From: Agitococcus sp.
GTDB lineage: Bacteria; Pseudomonadota; Gammaproteobacteria; Pseudomonadales; Moraxellaceae
Reading direction: 5' to 3'
Assembly: GCA_030646715.1 (NCBI GenBank)
Contig: JAUSLJ010000003.1
Span: 1 to 64,000, forward strand
Length of the DNA: 64,000 bases
Positions 25,417 through 34,420 of the stretch are shown here, in pieces. Position numbers and translations under genes: made by a program. The stretch's first letter is position 1; each line of letters begins with the position of its first letter. Under the pieces are notes generated by a model. The model did no database searches. It saw only the letters and a list, made by a program, of their open reading frames with translations, and was not told the origin of the DNA.

Positions 25417-25456
25417 GTAGTTCTAGTACGTTAGTACTTAAATTTAGGAGTATTAC

Positions 25457-25708
25457 ATGAAAAAATGGTCTCTCATTTTGTTGTGCCTTTGCATGGCTGC
25501 GATGGGTTCTGCCTGCAGCAAGAAAACGGCTGATGCGGCCGCCGATATCCCGGCAGCGACCGCTTCGGCACCTGTCGAAATCGCGGCGCCCAAACCGGCT
25601 GCCCCTGGAACGGGTAGCGCTGCTCCTGAGCTGTCGGCAGAGCAGATTAAGAAAATTCAAGCGGAGATTGAAGCACGCTCTTCCACTACCACATCTGTCA
25701 AAAAATAA
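25457..25708 (+). CDS. Small lipoprotein, 83 aa
   Basis: Lipoprotein signal LILLCLCMAAMGSAC with the lipidated Cys at about residue 21, then an Ala/Pro-rich linker and a short helix (LSAEQIKKIQAEIEA). Likely anchored in the outer or inner membrane. Function unknown. ATG behind TTAGGAG; terminator at 25726. Confidence 0.75.
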   Translation: MKKWSLILLCLCMAAMGSACSKKTADAAADIPAATASAPVEIAAPKPAAPGTGSAAPELSAEQIKKIQAEIEARSSTTTSVKK

Positions 25709-25725
25709 GCTCCCTGCGGGAGAGT

Positions 25726-25754
25726 AGGGCTTGGCGGTAGTCAGGCCCTTTTTT
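25726..25754 (+). terminator. Rho-independent terminator
   Basis: AGGGC...GCCCT hairpin followed by TTTTTTA. Confidence 0.65.
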
Positions 25755-25846
25755 ATTGCGCAGAAGAATTTACGAGTTCTACATGTTCATTTTAACGAAG
25801 CGTATGTATAATTAGCCGTTTTTTGATACCTCTTTCGGCGCCATAC

Positions 25847-26143
25847 ATGCTTTTCGCTAGCAAGTTTCATTTAATGCAACATCTATCTCTGCTTAAACAA
25901 AGCGGAGCATGGTACTGGACCCTATCCTCGGCGGAGGGCGGCGCTATTCGTGACGTCAAGGGCGTACGTCACTTGGCGGCAACGCCGATAGCGGAACTTT
26001 TATCTCTGGCAGAATTAGCGCTTTCCTGCTTTTCAACTGAAATTCATACTGAAAAAAGCTCGATTACGGGAAAATTTGGGATATTTACCGTTTCGCTATA
26101 CAGATATAAGGAGCACGCTTCGATGTCGTTTCGCCTTATTTAG
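25847..26143 (+). CDS. Hypothetical protein, 98 aa
   Basis: ATG at 25847 chosen over an upstream TTG; no clear ribosome site. Compact alpha/beta protein with aromatic-rich strands (SGAWYWTLSSAEGGAIRDVK). TATGTATAATTAG, about 45 bases upstream, could be a promoter. No family recognised. Confidence 0.55.
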   Translation: MLFASKFHLMQHLSLLKQSGAWYWTLSSAEGGAIRDVKGVRHLAATPIAELLSLAELALSCFSTEIHTEKSSITGKFGIFTVSLYRYKEHASMSFRLI

Positions 26144-26396
26144 CGAGATGTGCTCTCCTTAATTAACGCCTTAAACTTTCTGCATCTCTGTAACTCCGAC
26201 CCTACTGCACAACGAACTTACCGTTTTTTTACTTAATTGGCAGATATTCCCTTATTTTCTAAAATGAGAGGCCATACTGCAATTAAGATTGAAACTGCGT
26301 TCGCTATGCTAAGTAGGAACTTTAAAGTAGAGCGCTAGCATTTGCCTGGCACCCTATTTCCATTGTTATTTGTAAACCCTATTATGGAACTTCAAA
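26144..26396 (+). other. Upstream region of nrdJ
   Basis: 253 bases without a convincing gene. GCTATGCTAAGTAGG (about 26303) resembles the local promoter core. No cobalamin riboswitch or NrdR-box pair could be seen. Confidence 0.4.
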
Positions 26397-28904
26397 ATGA
26401 ACGCACCTAGTAACGCAGCTGAACGCGCTGCAAATGTATCCGCATTAATGGCTCCACAGGAAGTGTCAGTAGATGTCTTGCTGGAAAAATATGCAAAAAA
26501 TAATGAAACAACTATTCATGAAGTACGTGCACGCGTCGCTAAAGCGCTTGCGGCCGTAGAGCCTGAGCAAAACCGAGAAAAACACGAACAGTCTTTTTTA
26601 TGGGCTCAAGAGAATGGCTTCGTGCCGGGCGGTCGTATTAACTCTGCCGCAGGGATGGACTTAAGCGCGACGTTAATTAATTGTTTCGTCCAGCCTGTCG
26701 GTGATTCTGTCTCCAGTATGCATGATGGCAAACCCGGTATTTACACTGCGTTAGCTCAGGCTGCAGAGACAATGCGCCGTGGGGGAGGTGTAGGCTATGA
26801 TTTTTCGTCTATCCGTCCGCGTAATGCGAAAGTAAAAGGAACTAACTCTCGTGCGTCAGGCCCTGTCTCATTCATGCAAGTGTTTAACGCATCGTGCTCA
26901 ACGGTAGAATCGGCAGGCGCACGGCGTGGCGCTCAAATGGGGGTCGTTCGTTGTGACCATCCGGACATTACTGAGTTTATTCAGGCAAAAGACACAGGGG
27001 GACTCACCAATTTTAATATTTCAATTGGTGTCACCGATGCCTTCATGGAGGCTGTTCGCGACAATACTTCTTATGAACTTGTTCATAAAGAGGAGCCTTC
27101 TGATGCGTTGATTGCAGATGGCGCTAAAAAACGCTCGGATGGTAAATGGGTTTACGCTACGGTTCCCGCCCGTGAATTATGGGAGTCGGTAATGAAGTCT
27201 ACCTACGACCATGCGGAACCAGGTATCTTGTTTTTGTCACGTATTAATAAAGAGAACAACCTCTATTACTGCGAAACAATTGAAGCGACAAATCCCTGCG
27301 GTGAACAGCCTTTACCGGACTATGGCTGCTGTTGCTTGGGTTCGACAAATTTAACCAGTTTTGTTTTGGATGCGTTTACACCAGACAGCCGGTTTGATTA
27401 CGCCAAGTTCAAAAAAGTGGTGTCAATCGCGATTCGGATGCTCGATAACGTTCTTGATGTTACTGCGTGGCCGTTGCCAGAGCAAGAAGCGGAAGCACAA
27501 GCCAAGCGTCGTATTGGGCTAGGTTTCCTGGGATTAGGTTCTGCCTTGGTTATGCTGGGTCTTCGTTATGACTCACCTAAAGGCCGAGAATTCGCGAGTG
27601 AAGTGTCTCGTGTAATGCGCGATACAGCTTATGCTGCGTCCATCGATTTGGGTAAGGAAAAGGGAGTATTTCCTAAGTTTGACAGCATCGCTTATTCGGA
27701 GGGTCAGTTCATTCAACGTTTGCCTAAGAACATTCGTGCAGGGATTGCTAAGTTCGGCTTGCGTAATTCTCATTTGTTATCGATTGCGCCAACAGGCACG
27801 ATTACTTTGGCATTTGCTGACAATGCTTCAAATGGTATCGAGCCTGCTTTTTCCTGGATGTATTCACGTAAAAAGAGGATGGCAGATGGCGGTTTCCGAT
27901 TCTATGAGGTAGCCGATACTGCTTGGAGGCTATATCGCGCCATGGGCAATGATGTGTCAGACGAATCCAAGTTACCTGAACAGTTCGTCACCGCATTAAG
28001 CATGTCCGCGATAGACCATATGAAGATGCTTGAGGTTGTCCAACCGTTCATCGATACTGCCATTTCAAAAACAGTAAACGTGCCGGTAGATTATCCTTAT
28101 GCTGACTTTCAGAACTTGTACATGGCAGCATGGACCGCTGGGTTGAAAGGGCTTGCGACATATCGTCCTAATAGTATTTTGGGTAGCGTTCTGGCAGTAT
28201 CGGCAGATACCCCTGTTCCAGTAGTGGTAGCGGAACCAGTGGTAGCAGATATTGACCCCTTGCGTGTTCAGTTTGACGGACGTCCAATGGGGGACCTTGC
28301 TGCAGTTACATCAAAAGTAAAATATTATTCTTTTGATGGTGCGCAGACAGTGTACCTGACAGTGAGCTTTATCCAGTGCCAAGGTATTTTGAATGGCCAA
28401 CCGGTTACGATTGAACGCCCAATGGAATTTTTCATGCCAGCGGGCCAAAAGAATGACGGTCAACAGTGGATATCGGCAAGTATGCGATTGCTGTCGATGG
28501 CAGCTCGGTCAGGTAGCGCATTGTCTAAAGCATTAACAGACATGCGTGGCGTAGTGTGGGATAAAGGCACGGTTCGCTGCGGTACGATTACAAAAGCGGA
28601 CGGGTCTACTCCACCATTGCATCACGATTCGGAAGTCGCTGCTATCGGGTATGCCTTACAGCAAATGTTGATTAAGCGTGGATTTTTGGATGCAGACGGC
28701 AATCAAGTTCCTGTTCGAATTTTGGCGAAAAAATTTGAGTCCCAAAATTGCGTTGCGCCAGACAATGTCGTTGACGTCGACGAATCTCCGGTGTCGTTGC
28801 AAGCCACAGGTAAAAAATGCCCTGAATGCCATGGTTACACATTGCAGAAGATTGATGGATGTAGCCGATGTGTTTCATGCGGATATGTAGGGACTTGCGG
28901 TTAG
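26397..28904 (+). CDS. nrdJ: Class II (adenosylcobalamin-dependent) ribonucleotide reductase
   Basis: 835 residues. The N-terminal barrel starts with [12 protein letters not shown]; the first active-site Cys is in [12 protein letters not shown] (about 96). [20 protein letters not shown] is the allosteric and substrate loop, [12 protein letters not shown] (about 298) holds the radical Cys and Glu, and [12 protein letters not shown] the phosphate loop. A TSCPD-type domain follows (about 640-770), and the C-terminus has a zinc-ribbon-like CPECHGY...[11 protein letters not shown] with the redox cysteines. It makes dNTPs without oxygen dependence but needs host or environmental B12. Its size and C-terminal module match the NrdJ branch in phages and proteobacteria. 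Confidence 0.95.
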   Translation: MNAPSNAAERAANVSALMAPQEVSVDVLLEKYAKNNETTIHEVRARVAKALAAVEPEQNREKHEQSFLWAQENGFVPGGRINSAAGMDLSATLINCFVQPVGDSVSSMHDGKPGIYTALAQAAETMRRGGGVGYDFSSIRPRNAKVKGTNSRASGPVSFMQVFNASCSTVESAGARRGAQMGVVRCDHPDITEFIQAKDTGGLTNFNISIGVTDAFMEAVRDNTSYELVHKEEPSDALIADGAKKRSDGKWVYATVPARELWESVMKSTYDHAEPGILFLSRINKENNLYYCETIEATNPCGEQPLPDYGCCCLGSTNLTSFVLDAFTPDSRFDYAKFKKVVSIAIRMLDNVLDVTAWPLPEQEAEAQAKRRIGLGFLGLGSALVMLGLRYDSPKGREFASEVSRVMRDTAYAASIDLGKEKGVFPKFDSIAYSEGQFIQRLPKNIRAGIAKFGLRNSHLLSIAPTGTITLAFADNASNGIEPAFSWMYSRKKRMADGGFRFYEVADTAWRLYRAMGNDVSDESKLPEQFVTALSMSAIDHMKMLEVVQPFIDTAISKTVNVPVDYPYADFQNLYMAAWTAGLKGLATYRPNSILGSVLAVSADTPVPVVVAEPVVADIDPLRVQFDGRPMGDLAAVTSKVKYYSFDGAQTVYLTVSFIQCQGILNGQPVTIERPMEFFMPAGQKNDGQQWISASMRLLSMAARSGSALSKALTDMRGVVWDKGTVRCGTITKADGSTPPLHHDSEVAAIGYALQQMLIKRGFLDADGNQVPVRILAKKFESQNCVAPDNVVDVDESPVSLQATGKKCPECHGYTLQKIDGCSRCVSCGYVGTCG

Positions 28905-28970
28905 ACTTTTGTCCTCATGTAGGGAACCCATTAGTTGCGACTAACTAATCCTTTGATTAATTCGTAATTC

Positions 28971-29006
28971 AGCCCGTGAACTTTTAACTAAGTTCATGGG
29001 CTTTTT
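28971..29006 (+). terminator. Rho-independent terminator of nrdJ
   Basis: Thirteen-base stem AGCCCGTGAACTT/AAGTTCATGGGCT with one G-T pair, then a T run. Confidence 0.85.
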
Positions 29007-29070
29007 CTTGCAATCGCGGGTGTATGCGGAGTGTCGTAAGCATATTTGCTACCATCTGTGGCAGGGTGCG

Positions 29071-29625
29071 TTACTTTCCGCCCAGACGCTCGCAGAAATG
29101 TTCCATTCGGATATTCAATAAGTCATTTGCGAAACTCCGTACTAGCATCGCCTCTAACTCGTTCACCATTCCATCAGCTACTTGATAGGCGCTAAAATAG
29201 ACCGCAATTTCGTGCAGCGCCATCGCAGATGGCTGGATTTGTCGTCTTTTCTCCTCGCTAGTTTTAAATGCTTGGTTGCGCGCGGGATGACGAACTTTTT
29301 TAATTTTTTGGACTTCACCCCTATTTCGGTTAAACGCCAAATTCATTTCTTTCCAGAGGGATTGTTGACGCGCTTTTCCAACATAGATAGCATGGCCTCG
29401 ACTATCTGAAAAAACGTAAACGCCGTGATGCTTTTCTAGTTCGGCGCGCAGCCCCGATAAATAAAGATGCACGCTGCCATCGTCTTCCACGCTAAACAGT
29501 TCAAATTTACCGCCGCGCGGTGCTAAACATTTTTCCAGCTTAAAAAATTCGACGATAGGCTTAACGGCGTTGGCTTCTGTGTTCTTGATTGCAATGCTCT
29601 CCGCTTTCTGGATTGCCGACAACAC
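29071..29625 (-). CDS. GIY-YIG-fold protein (possible nuclease)
   Basis: 184 residues. The central segment GVYVFSDSRGHAIYVGKAR is a GIY-YIG motif (GVY and YVGKA), followed by an Asn/Arg-containing helix (LWKEMNLAFNRNRGEV) and, further on, Glu in NELEAMLVR that could be the metal ligand. The N-terminal 65 residues are not recognised. The GTG start overlaps the HTH gene's stop by one base (TAGTG), so the two are translated together or are a split fusion. Candidate roles: restriction, homing or repair. Confidence 0.72.
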   Translation of the reverse strand: MLSAIQKAESIAIKNTEANAVKPIVEFFKLEKCLAPRGGKFELFSVEDDGSVHLYLSGLRAELEKHHGVYVFSDSRGHAIYVGKARQQSLWKEMNLAFNRNRGEVQKIKKVRHPARNQAFKTSEEKRRQIQPSAMALHEIAVYFSAYQVADGMVNELEAMLVRSFANDLLNIRMEHFCERLGGK

Positions 29626-29774
29626 TAGCTTAGCGACCTGTAGGGGGGCACCTCCTCTCTATTTTTCCAAAGTTGAATCGCCCCCACGGACATGCCTATC
29701 TTGGTCGCCAATTGGTGGTCGGTTGTTACACCTAATTGTTTTTTTAACGCCGTGATGGTCAGGGCTCCATTCAT
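29625..29774 (-). CDS. Short helix-turn-helix protein, 49 aa
   Basis: Starts MNGALTITALKKQLGV and continues through DHQLATKIGMSVGAIQLWKN, a CI-repressor-like helix-turn-helix. It ends one base into the GIY-YIG start. Alone it is barely one domain; it may act with the nuclease as a split protein, or a single frameshift may separate a former fusion. The reading frame is below 60 codons but the motif is clear. Confidence 0.6.
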   Translation of the reverse strand: MNGALTITALKKQLGVTTDHQLATKIGMSVGAIQLWKNREEVPPYRSLS

Positions 29775-29877
29775 TTGCAGTGTCTCCAAAGAGTACCAAT
29801 AGGGTGCTTTTCTGACGATATGCCAGAGTCTTCCCCAAGTCTTTTAGGACTATACTGCAGTCTGAAAATTTAAGCCA

Positions 29878-29911
29878 AAAAAAAAACGACTCTAAAAATT
29901 AGAGTCGTTTT
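29878..29911. terminator. Bidirectional terminator
   Basis: Thirteen-base stem AAAACGACTCTAA/TTAGAGTCGTTTT; ends the gene at 29927-31045. Confidence 0.85.
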
Positions 29912-29926
29912 GAATAAATAATGCGG

Positions 29927-31045
29927 TTACAAATAATCTACATTGAAATCTTGAGGCTGTAGCCTTGGTAAGGACTCATCAATTTCAAATTTCCAATCGG
30001 GGTATTGTTCCACTTTGTCAAAATAGGCAGAAACGCAGACGTATCGAGGGTGTCCTCGCAAAATTCGGAGCTGCACATCTAATTTTGTATCTTTGCGCAG
30101 TTGGTGCCTGATGCGTTTTTGAACCGCCGTGCTCGAATCGGAAAAGGAGCCATGGGTGCTAAACAATTGTTCAAACCACTGCTTTACCACCGCAAATTGT
30201 TCTGCGGTTTTGGCGATAGCCTCCGGTAATACGTTCGCCTGGTGTTGGATAAACGGAGTCAATAGCGCGACAATCGCTTCGTCAGGCCACATATCCTTAT
30301 ACCGCGCGTTCGCTTCTGTGTCATCGGTCGTCCAGACCTTCTGAACTTCCGCCAGGTTGACAGGTTCGCTAAATTTGAACTTACCTGTCACCAACGCCAT
30401 TCTTAATACTTTCAAATGTTGCAATTGCGCCGCGGTCAAGCAGTCGATGTAACCGGCTAACGCAACGTCCCAATCGAGGTGCCATTGCGTCAATGCGGCC
30501 GGCTGTGTTACTGGTTCTGCTAATTTTGGTGTCCAGTATCGGCAGCTTCCAGTGCTATAGGAGTGAACCTGTGCTACATATTTTTTTGCCTCGACTGCCA
30601 GACAGTCACTAGGCGCATCTTTTAAGGAGACTTCGACATCGGTGTCAGCCAACTGCGTCCACCAGCGTGCTGTCGTGTCCACTCCACTTGCTTTTAAAAC
30701 GACGGGGTAAATCGGAAGAATCGCCCCGTGTAGTTCATTGCCTCTCACATACTTTTTAGGTTTTTGAGTTTGACTACCGCCGTCAGTTAAGTCCACGCAC
30801 TCCAGCGGTGGATAAAGTGCAATCAACGTGGCTAAGTCAGCGACGGGGGCCTGAAATGTCAATGACGCGCCGGCACAATAACCGAAATTATCCACGGATA
30901 CGGGTGGAGGCGTGTTCAAGGGTAGGGCTTGCAAAATCTTGGAAATAAGCGCGTGTCTGGCTTGTGCTTTCGCTATGGCAGCTTGTTCTCTTGCAACCAA
31001 TGATGCAATATTTTCGGATATCAACATTTTCTCTATGTCTTCCAT
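29927..31045 (-). CDS. Hypothetical protein, 372 aa
   Basis: Soluble. A helical N-terminal 45 residues, then a beta-rich domain (FGYCAGASLTFQAPVADLAT) and a mainly helical C-terminal half with Trp-rich motifs (WDVALAGYIDCLTAAQLQHL). No family recognised. GCTATAC on the minus strand at 31072-31077 is 27 bases upstream of the start; the terminator at 29878 makes it a single-gene unit. Confidence 0.72.
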   Translation of the reverse strand: MEDIEKMLISENIASLVAREQAAIAKAQARHALISKILQALPLNTPPPVSVDNFGYCAGASLTFQAPVADLATLIALYPPLECVDLTDGGSQTQKPKKYVRGNELHGAILPIYPVVLKASGVDTTARWWTQLADTDVEVSLKDAPSDCLAVEAKKYVAQVHSYSTGSCRYWTPKLAEPVTQPAALTQWHLDWDVALAGYIDCLTAAQLQHLKVLRMALVTGKFKFSEPVNLAEVQKVWTTDDTEANARYKDMWPDEAIVALLTPFIQHQANVLPEAIAKTAEQFAVVKQWFEQLFSTHGSFSDSSTAVQKRIRHQLRKDTKLDVQLRILRGHPRYVCVSAYFDKVEQYPDWKFEIDESLPRLQPQDFNVDYL

Positions 31046-31071
31046 TGTAATTAATAAAGTGACCTCTTCGA

Positions 31072-31077
31072 GTATAG
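31072..31077 (-). promoter_or_regulatory. GCTATAC-type promoter core
   Basis: TTGCTATACTC reading toward the gene at 29927-31045. Confidence 0.6.
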
Positions 31078-31510
31078 CAAACCCGGAATAGGAATGGGCG
31101 GGGCCATGCCGCGTATTGCGTCAAAAAGGTGCCGCCTCCCTATGCACGGAGGGGTAACACAATCTAAAAGCTATCCCTATACCAGAGTCACTCTTTCTTG
31201 AGTACCACCTATGGCGAGGCATAACCCCATCAAACAAAAAGACCTGGCGCGTACGCCAAGTCTTTGTACCTAAAAACACCTCGGTCCGTCCTTCGTTAAG
31301 AGCGACGGCAAAAGCAATCGCTGAGCTATACACTGCAGCATCTCGTAAGCGGTTGGCCGTCACCATGCGCACTGTATAGTTAATGGCTGCAAGGAGCACT
31401 TTCCAATAGCGTAGTGCTCTCTGGCGCTCCCTCCCCTACGAATTAACGGCGATTGAGCAGGGCGCGCCGAGCGAATCCAAGTTACTTGGCGGTATTTAGA
31501 TTAACCGGGC
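31078..31510. other. Gene-poor stretch with stray promoter-like words and a hairpin
   Basis: About 430 bases without a convincing gene. There are CTATAC words near 31175 and 31326 (plus) and on the minus strand near 31375. The hairpin AAAGACcTGGCG/CGCCAaGTCTTT (about 31241-31264) has a T run on the minus strand. The 92-codon minus frame at 31121-31399 runs through that hairpin. Possibly a decayed gene or a small RNA locus. Confidence 0.3.
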
Positions 31511-31963
31511 CTAACTAGGGCAAGGAAGCGTGCGTCGCAAGTACCCCTGATTTCCCGTCTGCCGTTGAATTACTTTTAGCATACCATTTTGCGCTTTTTC
31601 AGCGGCACATAAACTGTGCTCAATACTAGCCCGAAGTTCTGGCCGGTCCAAAAGAATGGCATACATCGCCACTTCTTTTAAGCCTTCCACCGAGCCACGG
31701 GCGGCGACACGGCCATCGTTTAATGTGGCGTCTACGCTAGTTTTCTGCTCAGGCGTAAGGACCGGGCCAGGGCGATGAATTGACCCATCTGGCGCGCGGG
31801 CAGCGTCCACACTTTGCTTCAGGAGAGCGATGTAGGGGACGATTCTTTCTCGATTAGCGCCTTCTTCGAATATTTTGTCATAGGCGGTGTGATAGTTTAA
31901 TTGGCACAAAGCAAGGAGAAGAAGAGTGCTGGCAAGATAGAAGTACGACAATAACTTAAACAT
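31511..31963 (-). CDS. Hypothetical exported or membrane-anchored protein, 150 aa
   Basis: An N-terminal hydrophobic segment (LLSYFYLASTLLLLALCQL, residues 4-22) could be a signal anchor; LALCQL does not make a convincing lipobox. The rest is helical and periplasmic by topology, with two late Cys residues. Function unknown. GCTATACA at 32049-32054 (minus) lies about 85 bases upstream. Confidence 0.65.
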   Translation of the reverse strand: MFKLLSYFYLASTLLLLALCQLNYHTAYDKIFEEGANRERIVPYIALLKQSVDAARAPDGSIHRPGPVLTPEQKTSVDATLNDGRVAARGSVEGLKEVAMYAILLDRPELRASIEHSLCAAEKAQNGMLKVIQRQTGNQGYLRRTLPCPS

Positions 31964-32180
31964 GAGATGCTTTCAATAACGGCAGTTACGCAACAGTGCT
32001 GGACAGGCCCCTCTAGCCGTGCAGTTGCTAATCACGGTAGAGTTTTGTATAGCACGAGGTTTTAGTCGAAAAACTATCGGAATATGTCTGCACCTAAGTT
32101 GCAGTTGGTCCTGATGCTTAATACGCAGAAAACGTGTCTTGCTAGTTTCGAAGAGGCCTGACGGTTGAGCCCACCCTCGA

Positions 32181-32218
32181 AAAAAAAGACGCTCACGAGC
32201 AATAAGCTGGTGAGCGTC
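32181..32218. terminator. Rho-independent terminator of the small-protein operon
   Basis: Stem GACGCTCACgAGC/GCTgGTGAGCGTC with T run on the minus strand. Confidence 0.8.
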
Positions 32219-32238
32219 TGTTTGAATAAATGTAAGGA

Positions 32239-32481
32239 CTAGTCTAGCTGCGCAAACTTTTCAATGCGTGCTAGATGGTCAAGGGTAATCATATTGACTT
32301 GGTCGGTGCTATCTAACCCTGCAGCAAAACTGCTGATTTCATCAATGACGCTATCGTTTGCCTTGTCAGAAAATCCGTCGGAAACGAGGGCCGTTTCAAG
32401 CTTATGTAACGCATCCCAATATTGCATCTTTGCTGCAACGGTTTGCTGGAGTAATACTAACTTCTCTTGTGGCGTATTCAA
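32239..32481 (-). CDS. Hypothetical acidic helical protein, 80 aa
   Basis: Helical and acidic (KLETALVSDGFSDKANDSVI). ATG behind AAGGAACCACATT. Last member of a minus-strand series of five small genes. Function unknown. Confidence 0.65.
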   Translation of the reverse strand: MNTPQEKLVLLQQTVAAKMQYWDALHKLETALVSDGFSDKANDSVIDEISSFAAGLDSTDQVNMITLDHLARIEKFAQLD

Positions 32482-32547
32482 TGTGGTTCCTTGGTAAGTG
32501 GTATTAAAGAATAAAATTGGACAGACGTCCGGCTTTCGGATGGCGTC

Positions 32548-32805
32548 CTATGTTTTCTCAGTCAATACCTCATTTTCCACAAGAATCTGGCGAATTTCTT
32601 CATGCGCGCCGTCTGTTTGATTACCTATGGAATTACCTGATGCCAAGGCCGCGTCTTCAACACGGGGCGCTTCCATCAGGATATGTTCCTCAAAAAGATT
32701 TTCGGCATAAGCGTCGAGGTTTCTTTGGGAGGTATCTTTAATATTGCTACGGTTGTTCATTAAAACAGTTAGTACATCTGCCTGTGTAACTTCAAAAGCA
32801 CTCAT
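32548..32805 (-). CDS. Hypothetical acidic protein, 85 aa
   Basis: Acidic, helical (VTQADVLTVLMNNRSNIKDT). ATG behind AAAGGAAAAATAT; 11 bases after the neighbour's stop. A weak hairpin follows between this gene and the next. No family recognised. Confidence 0.65.
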   Translation of the reverse strand: MSAFEVTQADVLTVLMNNRSNIKDTSQRNLDAYAENLFEEHILMEAPRVEDAALASGNSIGNQTDGAHEEIRQILVENEVLTEKT

Positions 32806-32816
32806 ATATTTTTCCT

Positions 32817-33032
32817 TTAGAGATTATAACCAACCATACCCCTTGAACCATTGCCGGGGTCTTGCTTTGTGCCATCTAAACTAAACACTTCGACGTGTTT
32901 GTACTTTAATTGCTCGGTAAAGGTGTACCACAACGTCCAGATAGCGTCCTTGTCACCAAGATACTCGTAACGGTTTTGTGCATCAAATTTGTCGTCACTT
33001 TTTGTTTCGTAATGAACAAGTCTAAATAGCAT
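32817..33032 (-). CDS. Hypothetical protein, 71 aa
   Basis: Alpha/beta, aromatic-rich (AIWTLWYTFTEQLKYKHVEV). ATG behind AAAGGAAAGTA; same operon. No family recognised. Confidence 0.65.
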   Translation of the reverse strand: MLFRLVHYETKSDDKFDAQNRYEYLGDKDAIWTLWYTFTEQLKYKHVEVFSLDGTKQDPGNGSRGMVGYNL

Positions 33033-33048
33033 TACTTTCCTTTATATT

Positions 33049-33321
33049 TTAGGTTGGCTGTGCCTGTTTGCCAACAGCACCGCAATCACACTCCACAATT
33101 AAATCCAACATGAAATTATTGAATGACGGTTCGCGATTAATAGCGCAATCGCTCAAGTGTGGAAAACGTAATGATTTGGCAGGATTTTTTTCCAGGGATA
33201 TTTGCCAAGCCATCCCAAGTCGGAAGGCATCAGAAAGTTGACTAGGCGTGCCTCTCTTCAATCCATGCAACCGAAGCCCCTCGTCCTCATTTTGAGTTAA
33301 CGCTTTTTGGTGCATGCTCAT
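33049..33321 (-). CDS. Hypothetical protein, 90 aa
   Basis: Ends with a CDCG motif; the middle has LSDAFRLGMAWQISLEKNP. ATG (33321) lacks a strong ribosome site, though the operon spacing of 16 bases is consistent. No family recognised. Confidence 0.6.
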   Translation of the reverse strand: MSMHQKALTQNEDEGLRLHGLKRGTPSQLSDAFRLGMAWQISLEKNPAKSLRFPHLSDCAINREPSFNNFMLDLIVECDCGAVGKQAQPT

Positions 33322-33337
33322 CTAATTTTTCTCGACG

Positions 33338-33529
33338 TTAGTTAGTAGTTTTAATAGTATGAAAAACTTCTTCAATTTCAAAAATTTCCTTAACGTCATC
33401 TTCGGGTCCGTAATCTGTCGCAATTGCTTTTAAGCGAGCGTCATCCTCGGCCTCATCATCGCATACCTCAACTTCTGTATGGCGCACCCGACCACCATAC
33501 GAGTAGTAGCTCACTTTAAATGTTCGCAT
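33338..33529 (-). CDS. Hypothetical acidic protein, 63 aa
   Basis: One strand pair at the start (MRTFKVSYYSYGGRVRHTEV) followed by a very acidic stretch. First gene of the five-gene minus-strand operon; its promoter core is at 33663-33668. Confidence 0.65.
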   Translation of the reverse strand: MRTFKVSYYSYGGRVRHTEVEVCDDEAEDDARLKAIATDYGPEDDVKEIFEIEEVFHTIKTTN

Positions 33530-33662
33530 GAATTTTTCCTATTTACATTCGATTAATAAAAAAGTAACCCTCTAGGCTGATTTTGTCGCGCCAACAATCC
33601 CTTAGGTTGACAGATAAATTTCCATGCCATAATTTTGTCCTAGGTTGTTCTCATCATTTTAA

Positions 33663-33668
33663 GTATAG
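33663..33668 (-). promoter_or_regulatory. GCTATAC-type promoter core of the small-protein operon
   Basis: GCGCTATACTT about 135 bases before the first start; nothing else recognisable lies in the 280-base gap at 33530-33810. Confidence 0.55.
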
Positions 33669-33810
33669 CGCTTGATAAATGGGAGCGAGACTGCAGCGCC
33701 GCTCCTCTTTTAGAGCATAGCCCTGTAGTAACCATTTTCGGCCTATGTCCTTAAGGGTGTGGCACCGGTTTTCTGTGCGCTAGTCCTTGATTACACGCCA
33801 AAGTACGAGG

Positions 33811-34307
33811 CTACGCGTGGGGGTGCTCATCTATCACTTGCTGCACGGTATCCGGAGTCATCCCCATTTTTGAGTCTGGTAGTACTAAGTGCCTCCAATT
33901 TTTTTCAAATAATCGAACGTCGTCATCAAGTACACAGAAACGTGACGCACTCTGCCGCATGCACCATGCTTCCACGTCACGTCGCCGACTGGGCCAGAAC
34001 CCCACCAATTCAGAGGTGACTCCCACTATTTTTTCACTGATGGTAGTGGGGAACCAAGTACAGAGCTCTTTCTGCGAATACATCTGCCTCCAGCTAGACG
34101 ACACCACAATCCGAAGTAGCGGGCAGGCGAGAGGGCTTCTTCCCTCTGAGAAAATCGCAACGCTACAGAAATACTACATAGTTCGTCAAAATCTAAAAAC
34201 AAAACAAAATAGGCGGAGTAGCCGGGGGCGCAAACCCGAGGGAGCACTGGTTTTTCGACAGCACCAGAATGTAGTTTGCCAATGAATTTATAAATTCGTT
34301 TTAGCAT
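33811..34307 (-). pseudogene. Broken HAD-fold gene (Swiss Army Knife RNA-repair type)
   Basis: Two overlapping minus frames together make a HAD protein. The upstream frame (34026-34307) has YFVLFLDFDEL, the DxD nucleophile motif. The downstream frame (33811 on) reads LLRIVVSSSWRQ just before its first start, then CVLDDDVRLFEKNWRHLVLP and a GMTP tail. This order (LFLDFDGVL, IVLSSSWR, LDDD, GLTP) is the small HAD family often found on phages and plasmids. Here DFDG has become DFDE, the two halves are out of frame and the region between them is short. A decayed or frameshifted gene is the best reading; a sequencing error is possible. Confidence 0.6.
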
Positions 34308-34342
34308 ACATCGGGATTATCTTTTAGAAGGGGCGAGCAACG

Positions 34343-34348
34343 CTATAC
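34343..34348 (+). promoter_or_regulatory. GCTATAC-type promoter core
   Basis: ACGCTATACGT, 73 bases before the CYTH-protein start. Confidence 0.55.
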
Positions 34349-34420
34349 GTCGAAAGCGCACATTTGTGCCGGCACCGGTTTTCCGGAACCTATCTCACAT
34401 CGTATAGAAAAGGAATTCAT

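Noticed and set aside
26144-26396. Possible cobalamin riboswitch before nrdJ
   Set aside because: No B12-box-like sequence could be found by eye.
31121-31399. 92-codon minus frame
   Set aside because: Runs through a hairpin with T run and has a promoter-like word only eight bases before its best start.
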